Below are positions 1 to 8,192 of a stretch of 64,000 nt of DNA, piece after piece. This stretch comes from Thalassotalea eurytherma (GTDB taxonomy: Bacteria; Pseudomonadota; Gammaproteobacteria; Enterobacterales; Alteromonadaceae): contig NZ_BSSU01000010.1 in assembly GCF_030161415.1 (NCBI RefSeq), forward strand, positions 1 to 64,000. The letters run 5' to 3'. Position numbers and translations under genes: made by a program. The notes under the pieces are model-generated. The model saw nothing but the letters and a program-made list of their open reading frames with translations. It did no database searches and had not been told where the DNA came from. Every line of letters starts with the position of its first letter. Position 1 is the stretch's first letter.

Positions 1-3000
1 TTTAAGCTCACATCCCATGGATTACCCGCTACAGCTACGTCTGCAGTGAATAAACCGTCAACGATGCTTTCAACCATGCCATCTGTGCCGCCCCAGCCTT
101 CGCTGCTAGCAAAGTCAGAGTTAGTAAGTAATTCAACACCGGCTTCGCCGCCATCTGAACCATCGTCTCCGCCAGAACCGTCATCACCACCTGAACCATC
201 AGTCACTAACACAACGCTTACGTTATCTAATTGAACGTGACCAGCTTCTGCCCCCATATCAAAGAATACACGGCTGTTACTGCTACCAAAGCCAGAGGTT
301 GTCATAGTAAACGTATAGACAGTCCACTCAGTTGTTAGATTTACGGTTTCCGCTACATTAGTCCATGGTGCTTCATCTAAACCTAAACCAACGATAATTG
401 AGCGACTATCGTCTGAACGTGCTTCAAAGCTTACTGTGTATGTAGAGTCTGTTAGTAACAGCATATTTTGCTTAAGACTAACGTCCCAAGGGTTACCCGC
501 TACTGCAACATCAGCAGTAAATACGCCATTAACAATGCTGTCGGCCATACCGTCTGTACCGCCCCAACCTGCATTATTACTAAAGTCTGAATTTTGAAGA
601 AGTTCTACGCCAGGTTCTTGCGTTTCATCACCTGAACCATCATCACCGCCTGAGCCGTCATCACCACCAGAACCATCATCGCCGCCTGAGCCACCGCCAG
701 AACCGCCGCCAGTTTCACCGTCTTCATATGGAATATCATCACCTTCAGGAATACCGATAAACACATTATCAACACGATAAACAGCGCCTAAGCCTTTCGC
801 CCATTCAGGGAACATCATAAACAGGTCAACTTCGGTTAGGTTAAGACCTGCTCCTGCTAACTCAGCAAGAGGGAAAGAGTAAGACTGCCATTCACCGAGT
901 CTTGGCACTTCACCTTGTAAACTATCTGTTAAGCTAAGTTCAGCAAAGGTATTGCCCGTTGCATTTGAACTTTCAACTTTTAATAGCCAGTTTGTAGTTT
1001 CATCTTCCGGCATTGTCATGACTTTAAGATCAAAACGTAAAACACCATTGTTAGTAATAGGTGCTAGGTTTAATGTTTCACCAGAACTTCTTCCCCAGAA
1101 ACCAACAACTGAACCACCATCTGAGCCTTCACCAATAGTGAACTCAACAGCCATGTCGTGCTCTTCGTCATCCATAACTTCTACTTGAGGTAAGAATGCA
1201 CAACAGTCCCAAAGTGTCCAACCTGTGCGAACAGCATCATCGTATAACGTGAATAATTCTTGATAAACCGTATTATCTGGGCCTTTTTCTACACCACCGT
1301 CATCATCTTCAATCGTTGTAGAATGAATGATCATGTTGTCTACGCGAAATTTAGCACCGTCGCCTTGTCCCCACTGTGGGAAAATCAGTGCGATATCAAT
1401 TGCTGATATGTCAAGCCCTGATTGCAACAGTGAATTCATCGATATTGAATAACGAGTCCATTCACCTTGCACTGGTGGAACCGTCAAACGATGGTCAACG
1501 GCAGTGCCGCCTAGGTTTGTACCACCGTTTGATTCTATTTTTAAATACCAAGGCGCATTAGGGTTTTCTGGTAAGTCGATTACCTTTAGGTCGAACTCAA
1601 TAGCACCGGTGATAGCAAGCGAACTTGCGTCAAACGGATAGCCTGAGCCACCTTGGTCTTGACGGACGGTAAAACCAACAACTGAATTACCGTATATAAA
1701 GAATTCTGCTGCGTTGCCGTATTCAGGATCTTCGTCTAATACGACAACAGGTGCTATAGGGCTAATACCTTGAGATACTTGATCGTCCCACATCGGCCAG
1801 TTTGGGTTTTCTTCATCTGCGAAAAGTAACAATTCTGCACCTTCGAATGCTGCACCAATTGTTACGTTATCTACTTGATAAACTGCGCCTTCACCTTGGC
1901 CAACAGTAGGGAATATTTTAATAGAAACAATATTTTCGCTATCAAGGCCTAATTCGCGCAAGTCACCAAAACTAAACGTGTAGTGTTGCCATGCACCAAC
2001 AGTTGGCAATACACCTTCTACGCTTGAATCAAGCAGTAGTTCAACAAAACCATATTCAACGTCACTATCTTCAGTGTTTTTCTGAATACCTGATTTGCTG
2101 CTACTGCCTTGAGAGGCTTCTTCTGTTACTTCATATTCAACTTTAAAGAACCACGATGCTTCAGAGGAGGTAGGCGTTGACAAAACTTTAATATCAAACT
2201 CGACATTTGCTTCATCAGGTAATAGGGTACCGTCGTATGCTGTACCAGAAAAACCAAGCTCACCGGAATCATTAGTTACAGTAAACTGAACCACTTCACC
2301 GTATTCTTCATCGCCAGAGTCCACTTCTTCAGCTTCATCTTCGCCAACCACATCCCATGAAGATTGATCTTCAGTAAAAATATCAACACCCACTGGAACA
2401 GGAACAATAGGAGGAATTGGCACGGGAGCGCCACCCGTAACATACGTGTCGTTGTAGTAATCTGAGCTAATGGTTGCACAACCTTTACCCGTTACGACAT
2501 CTTTTGCACATTGATAAACGCGAACATAATCAACTTGAAAAGCGTTGCCATCAACGTAGGCACTGTTATCAACACCTTTTGCAATAGAGCCGTTATCATC
2601 GCCAACGTAATAATTAGCTGCTTGGTGTGTACGGCCTGCCCAGTTACCACCAACGGCGTTGTTTAAAATAATAAAGAAGTCTTGATCATACGGTGCTTTT
2701 TCGTAAACCGTTTCTTCTTCACCATCTTCGTTAATAATTTGCGTATACCAACCGGTTTCACTTAAACCTGAGGCGGCGCCATCTGATACGCGATAAGTGA
2801 TCTCTGAGTCGCGTTGGTAAGCATAAAGTACATCGTCAACGTACCAACGAATTTCACCTTCTTCCCACTCAATCGCGTAAATATGAAAATCTTCTTCAGG
2901 AGCAGTATCAGGTAATGCATATTCTGTTCCCGTGAAACTATGGTTGCTCCCCTGCATTGGACCATAATGAAGTGTACCGTGTGCATGACGATCAATTTCA

Positions 3001-3542
3001 CCGTCTGCTCTGACTTCACCTAGGTTAACCCACTCTACTAAATCTATTTCACCAGAAAGAGGCCATGTGCCATAAACTGAATCTGTTGGCATCATCCAAG
3101 CCGCAGCCCAAGACCCTTGACCACGAGGCGCTTTAGCTTTTACTTCTACACGACCATAAGTGAAATCACCTTGATTCTGGGTAACAATTCGTGAAGATGT
3201 ATATGGTTTAGAAAGGCTTGAATCTGAAGGGGTTGGGCGAGCTACGATATTAAGAATACCGTCTTCAATAAAAAGGTTTTCAGGAGAATCAGTGTAACAT
3301 TGCTCTTCTGCGTTACCGCCGCCATCACAATTGATTTCAAAAGTCCATTTACCTAAATCTAACGTGCTTGAATCAAATTCATCACTCCATACCAGTTGCC
3401 AATCTTGTGTTGGTGTTTTGGTATCTATTTCCGTTATGGTTGTTTCTGTCGCAACGTCGCCGCCACCACACCCAGCTATTATAGCTGTAGTTAACATCAA
3501 TGTTGTAAATCGCATAGGCATTAATGCCCGCCCTTTAAACAT
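1..3542 (-). CDS. Multimodular GH16 endo-beta-glucanase (laminarinase-like) lipoprotein, 3' end cut by window
   Basis: The reading frame is open for at least 1180 codons and runs off the left edge, so the C-terminus is missing. The ATG at 3542 is preceded by GGGAGAA at good spacing. Residues 1-25 form a lipoprotein signal ending in the lipobox IAGC (Cys25). Residues about 46-370 are a glycoside hydrolase family 16 domain with the signature GEIDLVEW; Glu165, Asp167 and Glu170 fit the catalytic triad. A Pro/Val linker (PIPPIVPVPVG) follows, then three galactose-binding-like modules that each carry a VDN(V/M)-(T/I/F)I motif, a Gly/Asp/Ser linker near residues 943-974, a CBM4/9-like module (LLQNSDF start), a second such linker, and a second CBM4/9-like module entering the edge. 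It probably cleaves beta-1,3-glucans such as laminarin at the cell surface; the substrate is inferred. Confidence 0.88.
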   Translation of the reverse strand, partial: MFKGRALMPMRFTTLMLTTAIIAGCGGGDVATETTITEIDTKTPTQDWQLVWSDEFDSSTLDLGKWTFEINCDGGGNAEEQCYTDSPENLFIEDGILNIVARPTPSDSSLSKPYTSSRIVTQNQGDFTYGRVEVKAKAPRGQGSWAAAWMMPTDSVYGTWPLSGEIDLVEWVNLGEVRADGEIDRHAHGTLHYGPMQGSNHSFTGTEYALPDTAPEEDFHIYAIEWEEGEIRWYVDDVLYAYQRDSEITYRVSDGAASGLSETGWYTQIINEDGEEETVYEKAPYDQDFFIILNNAVGGNWAGRTHQAANYYVGDDNGSIAKGVDNSAYVDGNAFQVDYVRVYQCAKDVVTGKGCATISSDYYNDTYVTGGAPVPIPPIVPVPVGVDIFTEDQSSWDVVGEDEAEEVDSGDEEYGEVVQFTVTNDSGELGFSGTAYDGTLLPDEANVEFDIKVLSTPTSSEASWFFKVEYEVTEEASQGSSSKSGIQKNTEDSDVEYGFVELLLDSSVEGVLPTVGAWQHYTFSFGDLRELGLDSENIVSIKIFPTVGQGEGAVYQVDNVTIGAAFEGAELLLFADEENPNWPMWDDQVSQGISPIAPVVVLDEDPEYGNAAEFFIYGNSVVGFTVRQDQGGSGYPFDASSLAITGAIEFDLKVIDLPENPNAPWYLKIESNGGTNLGGTAVDHRLTVPPVQGEWTRYSISMNSLLQSGLDISAIDIALIFPQWGQGDGAKFRVDNMIIHSTTIEDDDGGVEKGPDNTVYQELFTLYDDAVRTGWTLWDCCAFLPQVEVMDDEEHDMAVEFTIGEGSDGGSVVGFWGRSSGETLNLAPITNNGVLRFDLKVMTMPEDETTNWLLKVESSNATGNTFAELSLTDSLQGEVPRLGEWQSYSFPLAELAGAGLNLTEVDLFMMFPEWAKGLGAVYRVDNVFIGIPEGDDIPYEDGETGGGSGGGSGGDDGSGGDDGSGGDDGSGDETQEPGVELLQNSDFSNNAGWGGTDGMADSIVNGVFTADVAVAGNPWDVSLKQNMLLLTDSTYTVSFEARSDDSRSIIVGLGLDEAPWTNVAETVNLTTEWTVYTFTMTTSGFGSSNSRVFFDMGAEAGHVQLDNVSVVLVTDGSGGDDGSGGDDGSDGGEAGVELLTNSDFASSEGWGGTDGMVESIVDGLFTADVAVAGNPWDVSL

Positions 3543-3591
3543 AAGATTCTCCCGATGGTTTCATCTCTAACTATTAACTCAATACGCTTAC

Positions 3592-3605
3592 TGCATACGT
3601 ATGTA
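3592..3605. promoter_or_regulatory. Short palindrome upstream of the GH16 gene, possible operator
   Basis: TGCATACGTATGTA has a perfect 10-bp palindromic core (CATACGTATG) centred on CG, about 55 bp upstream of the GH16 start. The CG-centred form recalls LacI-family operators, but the match to that pattern is partial and no LacI gene is visible here. The function is unproven. Confidence 0.3.
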
Positions 3606-3697
3606 TTACTAATGCAAAAAAAAGAAGTTTTATTATTTATGTAGTTTTTCTCACTTACTCTTTTAACACGTGATAAGCAATAAGGTATGTGTAATTC

Positions 3698-3729
3698 GCC
3701 AAGGCGGATTGACGAAAAGCCAAAACGGA
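3698..3729 (+). promoter_or_regulatory. Direct repeat pair, candidate LytTR regulator site in front of GH16
   Basis: Two 11-bp copies, GCCAAGGCGGA (3698) and GCCAAAACGGA (3719), match at 9 of 11 positions and lie exactly 21 bp apart. LytTR-domain regulators typically bind two direct repeats about two helical turns apart. The pair is about 156-187 bp upstream of the GH16 start. A related block lies in front of the kinase/LytTR operon at 4030-4070. The rest of the 3543-4129 gap shows no gene, only AT-rich sequence. Confidence 0.5.
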
Positions 3730-4029
3730 CTTTCTTAGGGACAACAGCATTTTAACTCGTCAGTTTTCCCTCCCCCTGATAAAAATCACCGCCTTAAATA
3801 TAGATTAAACATTCAAAAAGACAGACACAAAAAAGGCTATCTTAAAATGATTCCGATATAAAATCAGTTATTTAAGCGGTATTCCCCTATCAAAACTTAT
3901 GGTAGTGTGGTTACTGTCTAATAACTCATGATTAGTGCTTTCATTTTCTTCACCTAGACTGTATTTAGTTGCCGATAAAAAAGCACTAATATCGGCAACT
4001 ACGTGCCAAATAGCATGGTCAAAATGAAG

Positions 4030-4070
4030 GATAAAGCGGTAAACGGGTCGGATAAAAAGCTAAAGCGGAT
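4030..4070 (+). promoter_or_regulatory. Second block of the repeat, candidate autoregulatory LytTR site
   Basis: The block holds GATAAAGCGGT (4030), TAAACGGG (4040) and GCTAAAGCGGA (4059). The last copy with its flank (GA-TA-AAAAGC-TAAAGCGGA-TTT) matches the second copy of the upstream pair at 16 of 23 positions, and the differences are mostly transitions. TAAACGGG and TAAAGCGG are 21 bp apart. The block ends 60 bp before the kinase start, which suits autoregulation. Confidence 0.45.
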
Positions 4071-4129
4071 TTGAAACAATAGGTATTTTGGGATTTTTAT
4101 TTACAATGAATTAATACGCAGGTGAAAAG

Positions 4130-5317
4130 TTGAGACGTAATCAAGCAATGTTGAAAGTTGAGCAGAACGTAGCACTGTTAATAAGACAAACACTAGGCCA
4201 AGCACCGGAGAAAATGTTTTGGTATTGTCAGTTTGGTTTTTGGGTGTTCATCTGTTTAGTTTCATTCGGTACGCTTAACTTATGGTTTGAGCAATATCAG
4301 TTTTCCTATTTTCTGCACGTTATTCTTCAATCAGGTTTAGGCCTTTTATTATCGATATTTTTACAAAAGTCTTTCATTGCAATTTGGTACCAAAGTAACC
4401 GGTTTCGTTTATGGGTAGGTCTTGCCTTAATTTTCTTAGTCGCTCTTGTATGGACTATTGGTCGAATGATGTTATTCAATATACTGACGCAAGAAGAAGA
4501 CATTTGGTGGAACTTTGGTGGCTGGTATTTCAGCGGTATTTTTATTTACCTGTGTTGGACGGCAATGTTTCATGGCTTAATGTACTATCAGCTTTTGCAG
4601 CGAGAGCATCAAATCTTGCTCGACTCGCAAGATAAAATACAAGAGGAATACGTTAAGCGAGTGGAAGCACAAGCGATGGCACGAGATGCCGAACTTAAAA
4701 TGTTGCGCTATCAGCTTAGTCCGCACTTTCTCTCAAATGCATTAAACTCGGTGAACGCGTTAATTGAGATGGAACAAGGTGAAATGGCACAAAAAGCGGT
4801 TGTCAATTTAAGTAAGTTTCTGCGTTACTTACTCGACCATGACCCTGAGTCAAGAGTGACTGTTCAACAAGAAATCGCGGCGTTGATGTTATATCTCGAC
4901 ATTGAAAAAGTCAGATTTGGCGAACGATTAAAGATCGATTTAAAAGTGGATGAAGCAACTGAATTAGGTTTGATGCCAAGTTTGTTATTACAACCAATTA
5001 TTGAAAACTCGATTAAACACGCTATTTCTAAAAGTGAAGATGGTGGCACACTTCACGTAATAGTAAACTTATCTGATAACCATTTAAAAATTGAACTATC
5101 AGATTCTGGTACTGATATATACGCTGACAACGACTCAAATAAAATTAAAAAAAATCGCAGTATAGGTATGGCTAATACGACCTCTCGATTAGAAGCGATC
5201 TATCCTAATTGTTATCGGTTAACTTATGATTTAACCGAAGGTCGCTTTAAAACCCATATTAAAATTCCATTTGAGCTTGCTCCTAACCCTGCATTTGATA
5301 TGCCGAACGAGGGATAG
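4130..5317 (+). CDS. LytS-type membrane sensor histidine kinase
   Basis: This is a 395-aa kinase. The N-terminal 155 residues hold four hydrophobic segments (about 30-53, 58-80, 93-118, 131-154) and no large periplasmic domain. A short coiled coil follows, then a His_kinase domain (PF06580 type) with LSPHFLSNALNS; His199 is the phospho-acceptor. A HATPase segment has the N-box IENSIKHA at 291-298. The start is TTG, chosen because AGGTG lies six bases upstream; an ATG at 4148 is the alternative. The stop overlaps or abuts the start of the response regulator gene, so the two are co-translated partners. The signal sensed is unknown; the neighbouring GH16 gene suggests a link to polysaccharide. 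Confidence 0.88.
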   Translation: MRRNQAMLKVEQNVALLIRQTLGQAPEKMFWYCQFGFWVFICLVSFGTLNLWFEQYQFSYFLHVILQSGLGLLLSIFLQKSFIAIWYQSNRFRLWVGLALIFLVALVWTIGRMMLFNILTQEEDIWWNFGGWYFSGIFIYLCWTAMFHGLMYYQLLQREHQILLDSQDKIQEEYVKRVEAQAMARDAELKMLRYQLSPHFLSNALNSVNALIEMEQGEMAQKAVVNLSKFLRYLLDHDPESRVTVQQEIAALMLYLDIEKVRFGERLKIDLKVDEATELGLMPSLLLQPIIENSIKHAISKSEDGGTLHVIVNLSDNHLKIELSDSGTDIYADNDSNKIKKNRSIGMANTTSRLEAIYPNCYRLTYDLTEGRFKTHIKIPFELAPNPAFDMPNEG

Positions 5318-5319
5318 TG

Positions 5320-6138
5320 ATGACACAATTAAAAACAATCATTGTAGACGACGAACCATTAGCGTTAGGTTTAATGAAATCAAAGCTTAAAAAGTTTGAT
5401 TCGATAAATATAATTGCCGAATGCAAGAATGGGCGTGAAGCTATAGCTGCGATATTAGAGTTAGAACCCGATCTTGTTTTTCTCGATATTGATATGCCTA
5501 AAATTAATGGCTTTGATGTTATCCATAAAACACAACCTGAATTAACACCCATGGTTGTGTTTGCTACGGCATATGAACAATATGCCCTCGATGCATTTAA
5601 AGTTAACGCTGTCGATTACATTCTAAAACCATTAGATGATGAGCTGGTCGCTAGAGCAATTCATCGCGCTGAGCAACGCCACCAACAGCACGATAAAGCA
5701 CAAGAAAAGTCTAATTTGATCAGTGCTATCGAAGCGATTAGAAGCCATCGCGAGCATCCAAAATCACTAACGGCAAAAGATGATAAAAAAATCGTTGTTA
5801 AAGATGGCGATCAAATAACCGTTTTAAAGCAAGATGACTTAAAGTGGGTAGACGCAGCTGGTGATTATTGCTGTCTGCACGCTAACGGTGAAACACATAT
5901 AAAACGCACGTCGTTAACTGAATTACTCGAAAAACTAGACCCAAACAATTTTAAGCGAGTACATCGCTCCACCATTATTAACCTTAATTTTATTAGTAAA
6001 GTTAAGTCGTTGCCTAAGGGGGAGTTTTTTGTGGAGCTGGGTGGGCAAGAACGCGTAAAAGTCAGCCGCACCTATAAAACAGCGATCAGAGAATTTCTTG
6101 AGCTTAACCCAGGCAAGAAAGACTTAACTAGCACCTAG
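5320..6138 (+). CDS. LytTR-family response regulator
   Basis: The 272-aa protein has an N-terminal receiver domain (IIVDDEPLAL, phospho-acceptor Asp56 in FLDIDMP, Lys in YILKPLDD) and a C-terminal LytTR DNA-binding domain from about residue 150 (VDAAGDYCCLH, KRVHRSTIINL, VKVSRTYK). The ATG at 5320 is preferred over the overlapping GTG at 5317 because GAGGG at 5309 then sits seven bases upstream. It should receive phosphate from the kinase encoded just before it. Its last 15 bases overlap the convergent hydrolase gene. The direct repeats at 3698 and 4030 are its most likely targets. Confidence 0.9.
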   Translation: MTQLKTIIVDDEPLALGLMKSKLKKFDSINIIAECKNGREAIAAILELEPDLVFLDIDMPKINGFDVIHKTQPELTPMVVFATAYEQYALDAFKVNAVDYILKPLDDELVARAIHRAEQRHQQHDKAQEKSNLISAIEAIRSHREHPKSLTAKDDKKIVVKDGDQITVLKQDDLKWVDAAGDYCCLHANGETHIKRTSLTELLEKLDPNNFKRVHRSTIINLNFISKVKSLPKGEFFVELGGQERVKVSRTYKTAIREFLELNPGKKDLTST

Positions 6139-7041
6139 TACCGACTTTTCGTATGTCAGTAGCCATTGATATAAATCTTGGCCACTGTAAACTCGCGTCC
6201 AAGTATCGTGCTCCATATCAGCATGAATGGTAAAGCGAATCTTGTGACCTAGCCTTTCTAGCTCGTTTACGCCTTGATAAAAATACTGTAACTGAACCGC
6301 ACTATCACGACCACCAGCAAATTGCCAAATTGGTAGTTGATGTTTTGCGATGGGTGCCATCAAAGAAGGGTGTCCCCAGCCTACTACCGGTGCAATAGCG
6401 GCAAACTCTTTCGGGTATTTACTGGCCAAGTACCAAGTGCCGACACCACCGTAACTCAAACCAGTTAAATAAACTTTTTTCTGATCAACATTAAAAGTAC
6501 TTTTAACACCCGCCAAAATTGTCATCACATCGTGCTCAACTTGTTCCCAACCTAATGGAAAAAGCGGTGGCACGTTTGTCATATCCGCTTGGCTTACACC
6601 GTTCATTTTCTCCTTACTAATAAAGTGCTCAGGCCTTGGTGGCGTGCCGTTGGCTAACCGCTTAGGTATTGAATCGTTAGTTCGATTATCAATGTAACCA
6701 ATACCTCGTTTGTCAAAATCAAACATAGGTAATTGAGGTGCAACAATAATAAACGGTAAGTTACGCTTTTGAATCCAAGCTTCGTATAGCGGGCCATGTT
6801 TGAGCACATGACCAAGTTCACTTAAACCGTTTCCTCGCTCGCCATTACCATGAAGAAATAGCATAAGCGGCCACTTTTTTTCATCGCCCTCTTTATAACC
6901 ATCAGGAAGGTAAACAAAATACTGCCTTTTGAGCTCAGTTGTTGTACTTATATAATCTTGCCTGAGCAGTTGTGGCTTGGACTCAGAGGCAACTGCTAAA
7001 TTGGCTACCATTAATAAAGTTCCTACAATTATATTACGCAT
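6124..7041 (-). CDS. Secreted alpha/beta-hydrolase (prolyl oligopeptidase/esterase-like)
   Basis: The 305-aa protein starts with a signal peptide (residues 1-19, cleavage near AVA-SES). It has an oxyanion-type motif LFLHGNGERG (61-70), the nucleophile elbow GLSYGG with Ser196, an acid at Asp246 in GGRDSAV and His278 in DMEHDTW, so the triad is complete. An insert of about 50 residues (110-160) sits between strand and nucleophile. This architecture is common in secreted carbohydrate esterases and phospholipase/carboxylesterase-like proteins of polysaccharide loci. The substrate cannot be read from sequence. It converges on the LytTR gene with a 15-bp overlap. Confidence 0.8.
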   Translation of the reverse strand: MRNIIVGTLLMVANLAVASESKPQLLRQDYISTTTELKRQYFVYLPDGYKEGDEKKWPLMLFLHGNGERGNGLSELGHVLKHGPLYEAWIQKRNLPFIIVAPQLPMFDFDKRGIGYIDNRTNDSIPKRLANGTPPRPEHFISKEKMNGVSQADMTNVPPLFPLGWEQVEHDVMTILAGVKSTFNVDQKKVYLTGLSYGGVGTWYLASKYPKEFAAIAPVVGWGHPSLMAPIAKHQLPIWQFAGGRDSAVQLQYFYQGVNELERLGHKIRFTIHADMEHDTWTRVYSGQDLYQWLLTYEKSVLGAS

Positions 7042-7090
7042 TTAAGCCTCTTGATTTGCAAGTAAAATAACATGTCGCTTCTTCACTGCG

Positions 7091-7249
7091 CTAAACTTGG
7101 TTTCGAATCACTGTTTTTGGGTATGATTTTCGCCATTTCAATGGCGTAGTATCTGCCCACTCTTTAAACGCTAGAACAAATGTACGAGAGCTTTGATAGT
7201 CTATTTCTCATCCGATATTAGATAGTAGCAGTTGTGTTTTAACAAGAGT
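7091..7249 (-). pseudogene. Remnant of an AraC-family regulator (C-terminal HTH tail)
   Basis: The minus strand reads LLLSNIG, an in-frame TGA (7208-7210), then EIDYQSSRTFVLAFKEWADT and TPLKWRKSYPK before a stop at 7091. The segment SSRTFVLAFKEWADTTPLKWRK is the typical end of an AraC-type helix-turn-helix domain (compare the family pattern SxFxRAFKRWxGxTPxxYR). A further stop lies upstream at 7250, and no start or N-terminal domain is seen. It is a decayed tail. Confidence 0.65.
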
Positions 7250-7315
7250 TCAAACGCTTTATTTTGTCTTACGTTGCTAATATAGTCTTAAAGCTTATAA
7301 AAAATAATCGACTAA

Positions 7316-7639
7316 CTAAAGTTTTGTTAAATTTGACGCAGGTGGATTAGGATAATCTTTTACCGTTACCTGATATTGAGCAACAATTTGGCTATACATT
7401 ACTATCACCCAAGCATTACCACTGAACGCCGCATCTTGAATTTCACGAGGATCAGCTCCTATGTTATAGGTTCTTTCTGAATCGAGCATTTATTCAAACA
7501 CACCTAAATAATATCCAAGCACAGGGGCAGTATTGGTTGTAGGATTTATCATTGTTAGGTAAAGAGGCCATTGTCGCCAACAAAAGGCTGCAACGCTATC
7601 GCCAAAAAAAGTAATTAATTGCTCCCTCACTGACTTACC
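7316..7639 (-). pseudogene. Remnant of a sulfatase (C-terminal 107 codons, one internal stop)
   Basis: A continuous 108-codon frame, bounded upstream by TAG (7640-7642) and interrupted once by TAA (7490-7492), reads GKSVREQLITFFGDSVAAF, CWRQWPLYLTM, APVLGYYLGVFE, stop, MLDSERTYNIGADPREIQDA and YPNPPASNLTKL before the terminal TAG. The order SVRE - GDSVAAFCWRQWPLYL - YNIGADPRE - YPNPPxxNLT is the C-terminal pattern of type I sulfatases. The catalytic N-terminal part is missing. It is a dead gene fragment, probably from sulfated-polysaccharide use. Confidence 0.75.
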
Positions 7640-7674
7640 CTAACAAGCCAATTTATTAAACACTAATTAATACC

Positions 7675-7709
7675 AAAAAAAGGCCCGTTTCATTACGAAA
7701 CGAGCCTTT
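7675..7709 (-). terminator. Rho-independent terminator behind tRNA-Leu
   Basis: On the minus strand AAAGGCTCGTTT and AAACGGGCCTTT pair around CGTAATG and are followed by a T run. It closes the secG/tRNA-Leu transcript. Confidence 0.8.
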
Positions 7710-7714
7710 GTATT

Positions 7715-7799
7715 TGGTGCGGATGGAGGGACTTGAACCCTCACGCCCGAAAGCATATCCCCCTCAAGAATACGTGTCTACCAATTCCACCACATCCGC
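7715..7799 (-). tRNA. tRNA-Leu (anticodon GAG)
   Basis: The acceptor arms GCGGATG and CATCCGC pair; the D arm has GGAATTGGTAGAC; the anticodon stem TATTC/GGATA holds the loop TTGAGGG with anticodon GAG; the T arm is GAGGGTTCAAGTCCCTC. The long variable arm of class II tRNAs is present and the 3' CCA is encoded. A tRNA-Leu follows secG in many gammaproteobacteria. Confidence 0.95.
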
Positions 7800-7812
7800 A
7801 AATTCTTGAATA

Positions 7813-8184
7813 TTAGTCTGGTACGTCGTTGTCAGACTTGTCATCAGCTGCAGGAACGTCTGCATTGTTTACTGGTTCTGCTGATGGGTCAGCTGGAATC
7901 GATGACTCCACTGGTGCATCTAGGTTATTCCACTCGTCAGTCGCATTTACGCGTTTAACGGTTAAGTTACCCAACACTAAGCTAATCGCAAAAAACGCGA
8001 TCGCTAAATATGTGGTTGTGCGAGTCATGAAGTTACCAGAACCGCTTGAACCAAAAATGGTTGCTGAAGAGCCTGCACCGAATGACGCGCCCATATCAGC
8101 CCCTTTACCTTGCTGGATTAAAATTAATCCGATTAAGCAAAGCGCTACAATCAAATAAACTATGATTAAAATTTCATACAACAT
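7813..8184 (-). CDS. secG: SecG, preprotein translocase subunit
   Basis: The 123-aa protein has two membrane segments (about 5-22 and 55-75) and the typical SecG stretch LIQQGKGADMGASFGAGSS and TIFGSSGSGNFMTR between them. SecG is the accessory subunit of SecYEG in the inner membrane and helps SecA-driven export. The acidic, Asp/Pro-rich tail (SIPADPSAEPVNNADVPAAD) is common in this group. It lies 8 bp behind tpiA, the usual order tpiA-secG-tRNA-Leu. Confidence 0.95.
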   Translation of the reverse strand: MLYEILIIVYLIVALCLIGLILIQQGKGADMGASFGAGSSATIFGSSGSGNFMTRTTTYLAIAFFAISLVLGNLTVKRVNATDEWNNLDAPVESSIPADPSAEPVNNADVPAADDKSDNDVPD

Positions 8185-8192
8185 TATATGCT

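Noticed and set aside
5317-5319. GTG as start of the LytTR regulator
   Set aside because: It sits only four bases after the ribosome site; the ATG three bases on has better spacing.
7829-8158. Plus-strand reading frame of 109 codons
   Set aside because: It lies wholly over secG, which has clear family motifs on the minus strand.
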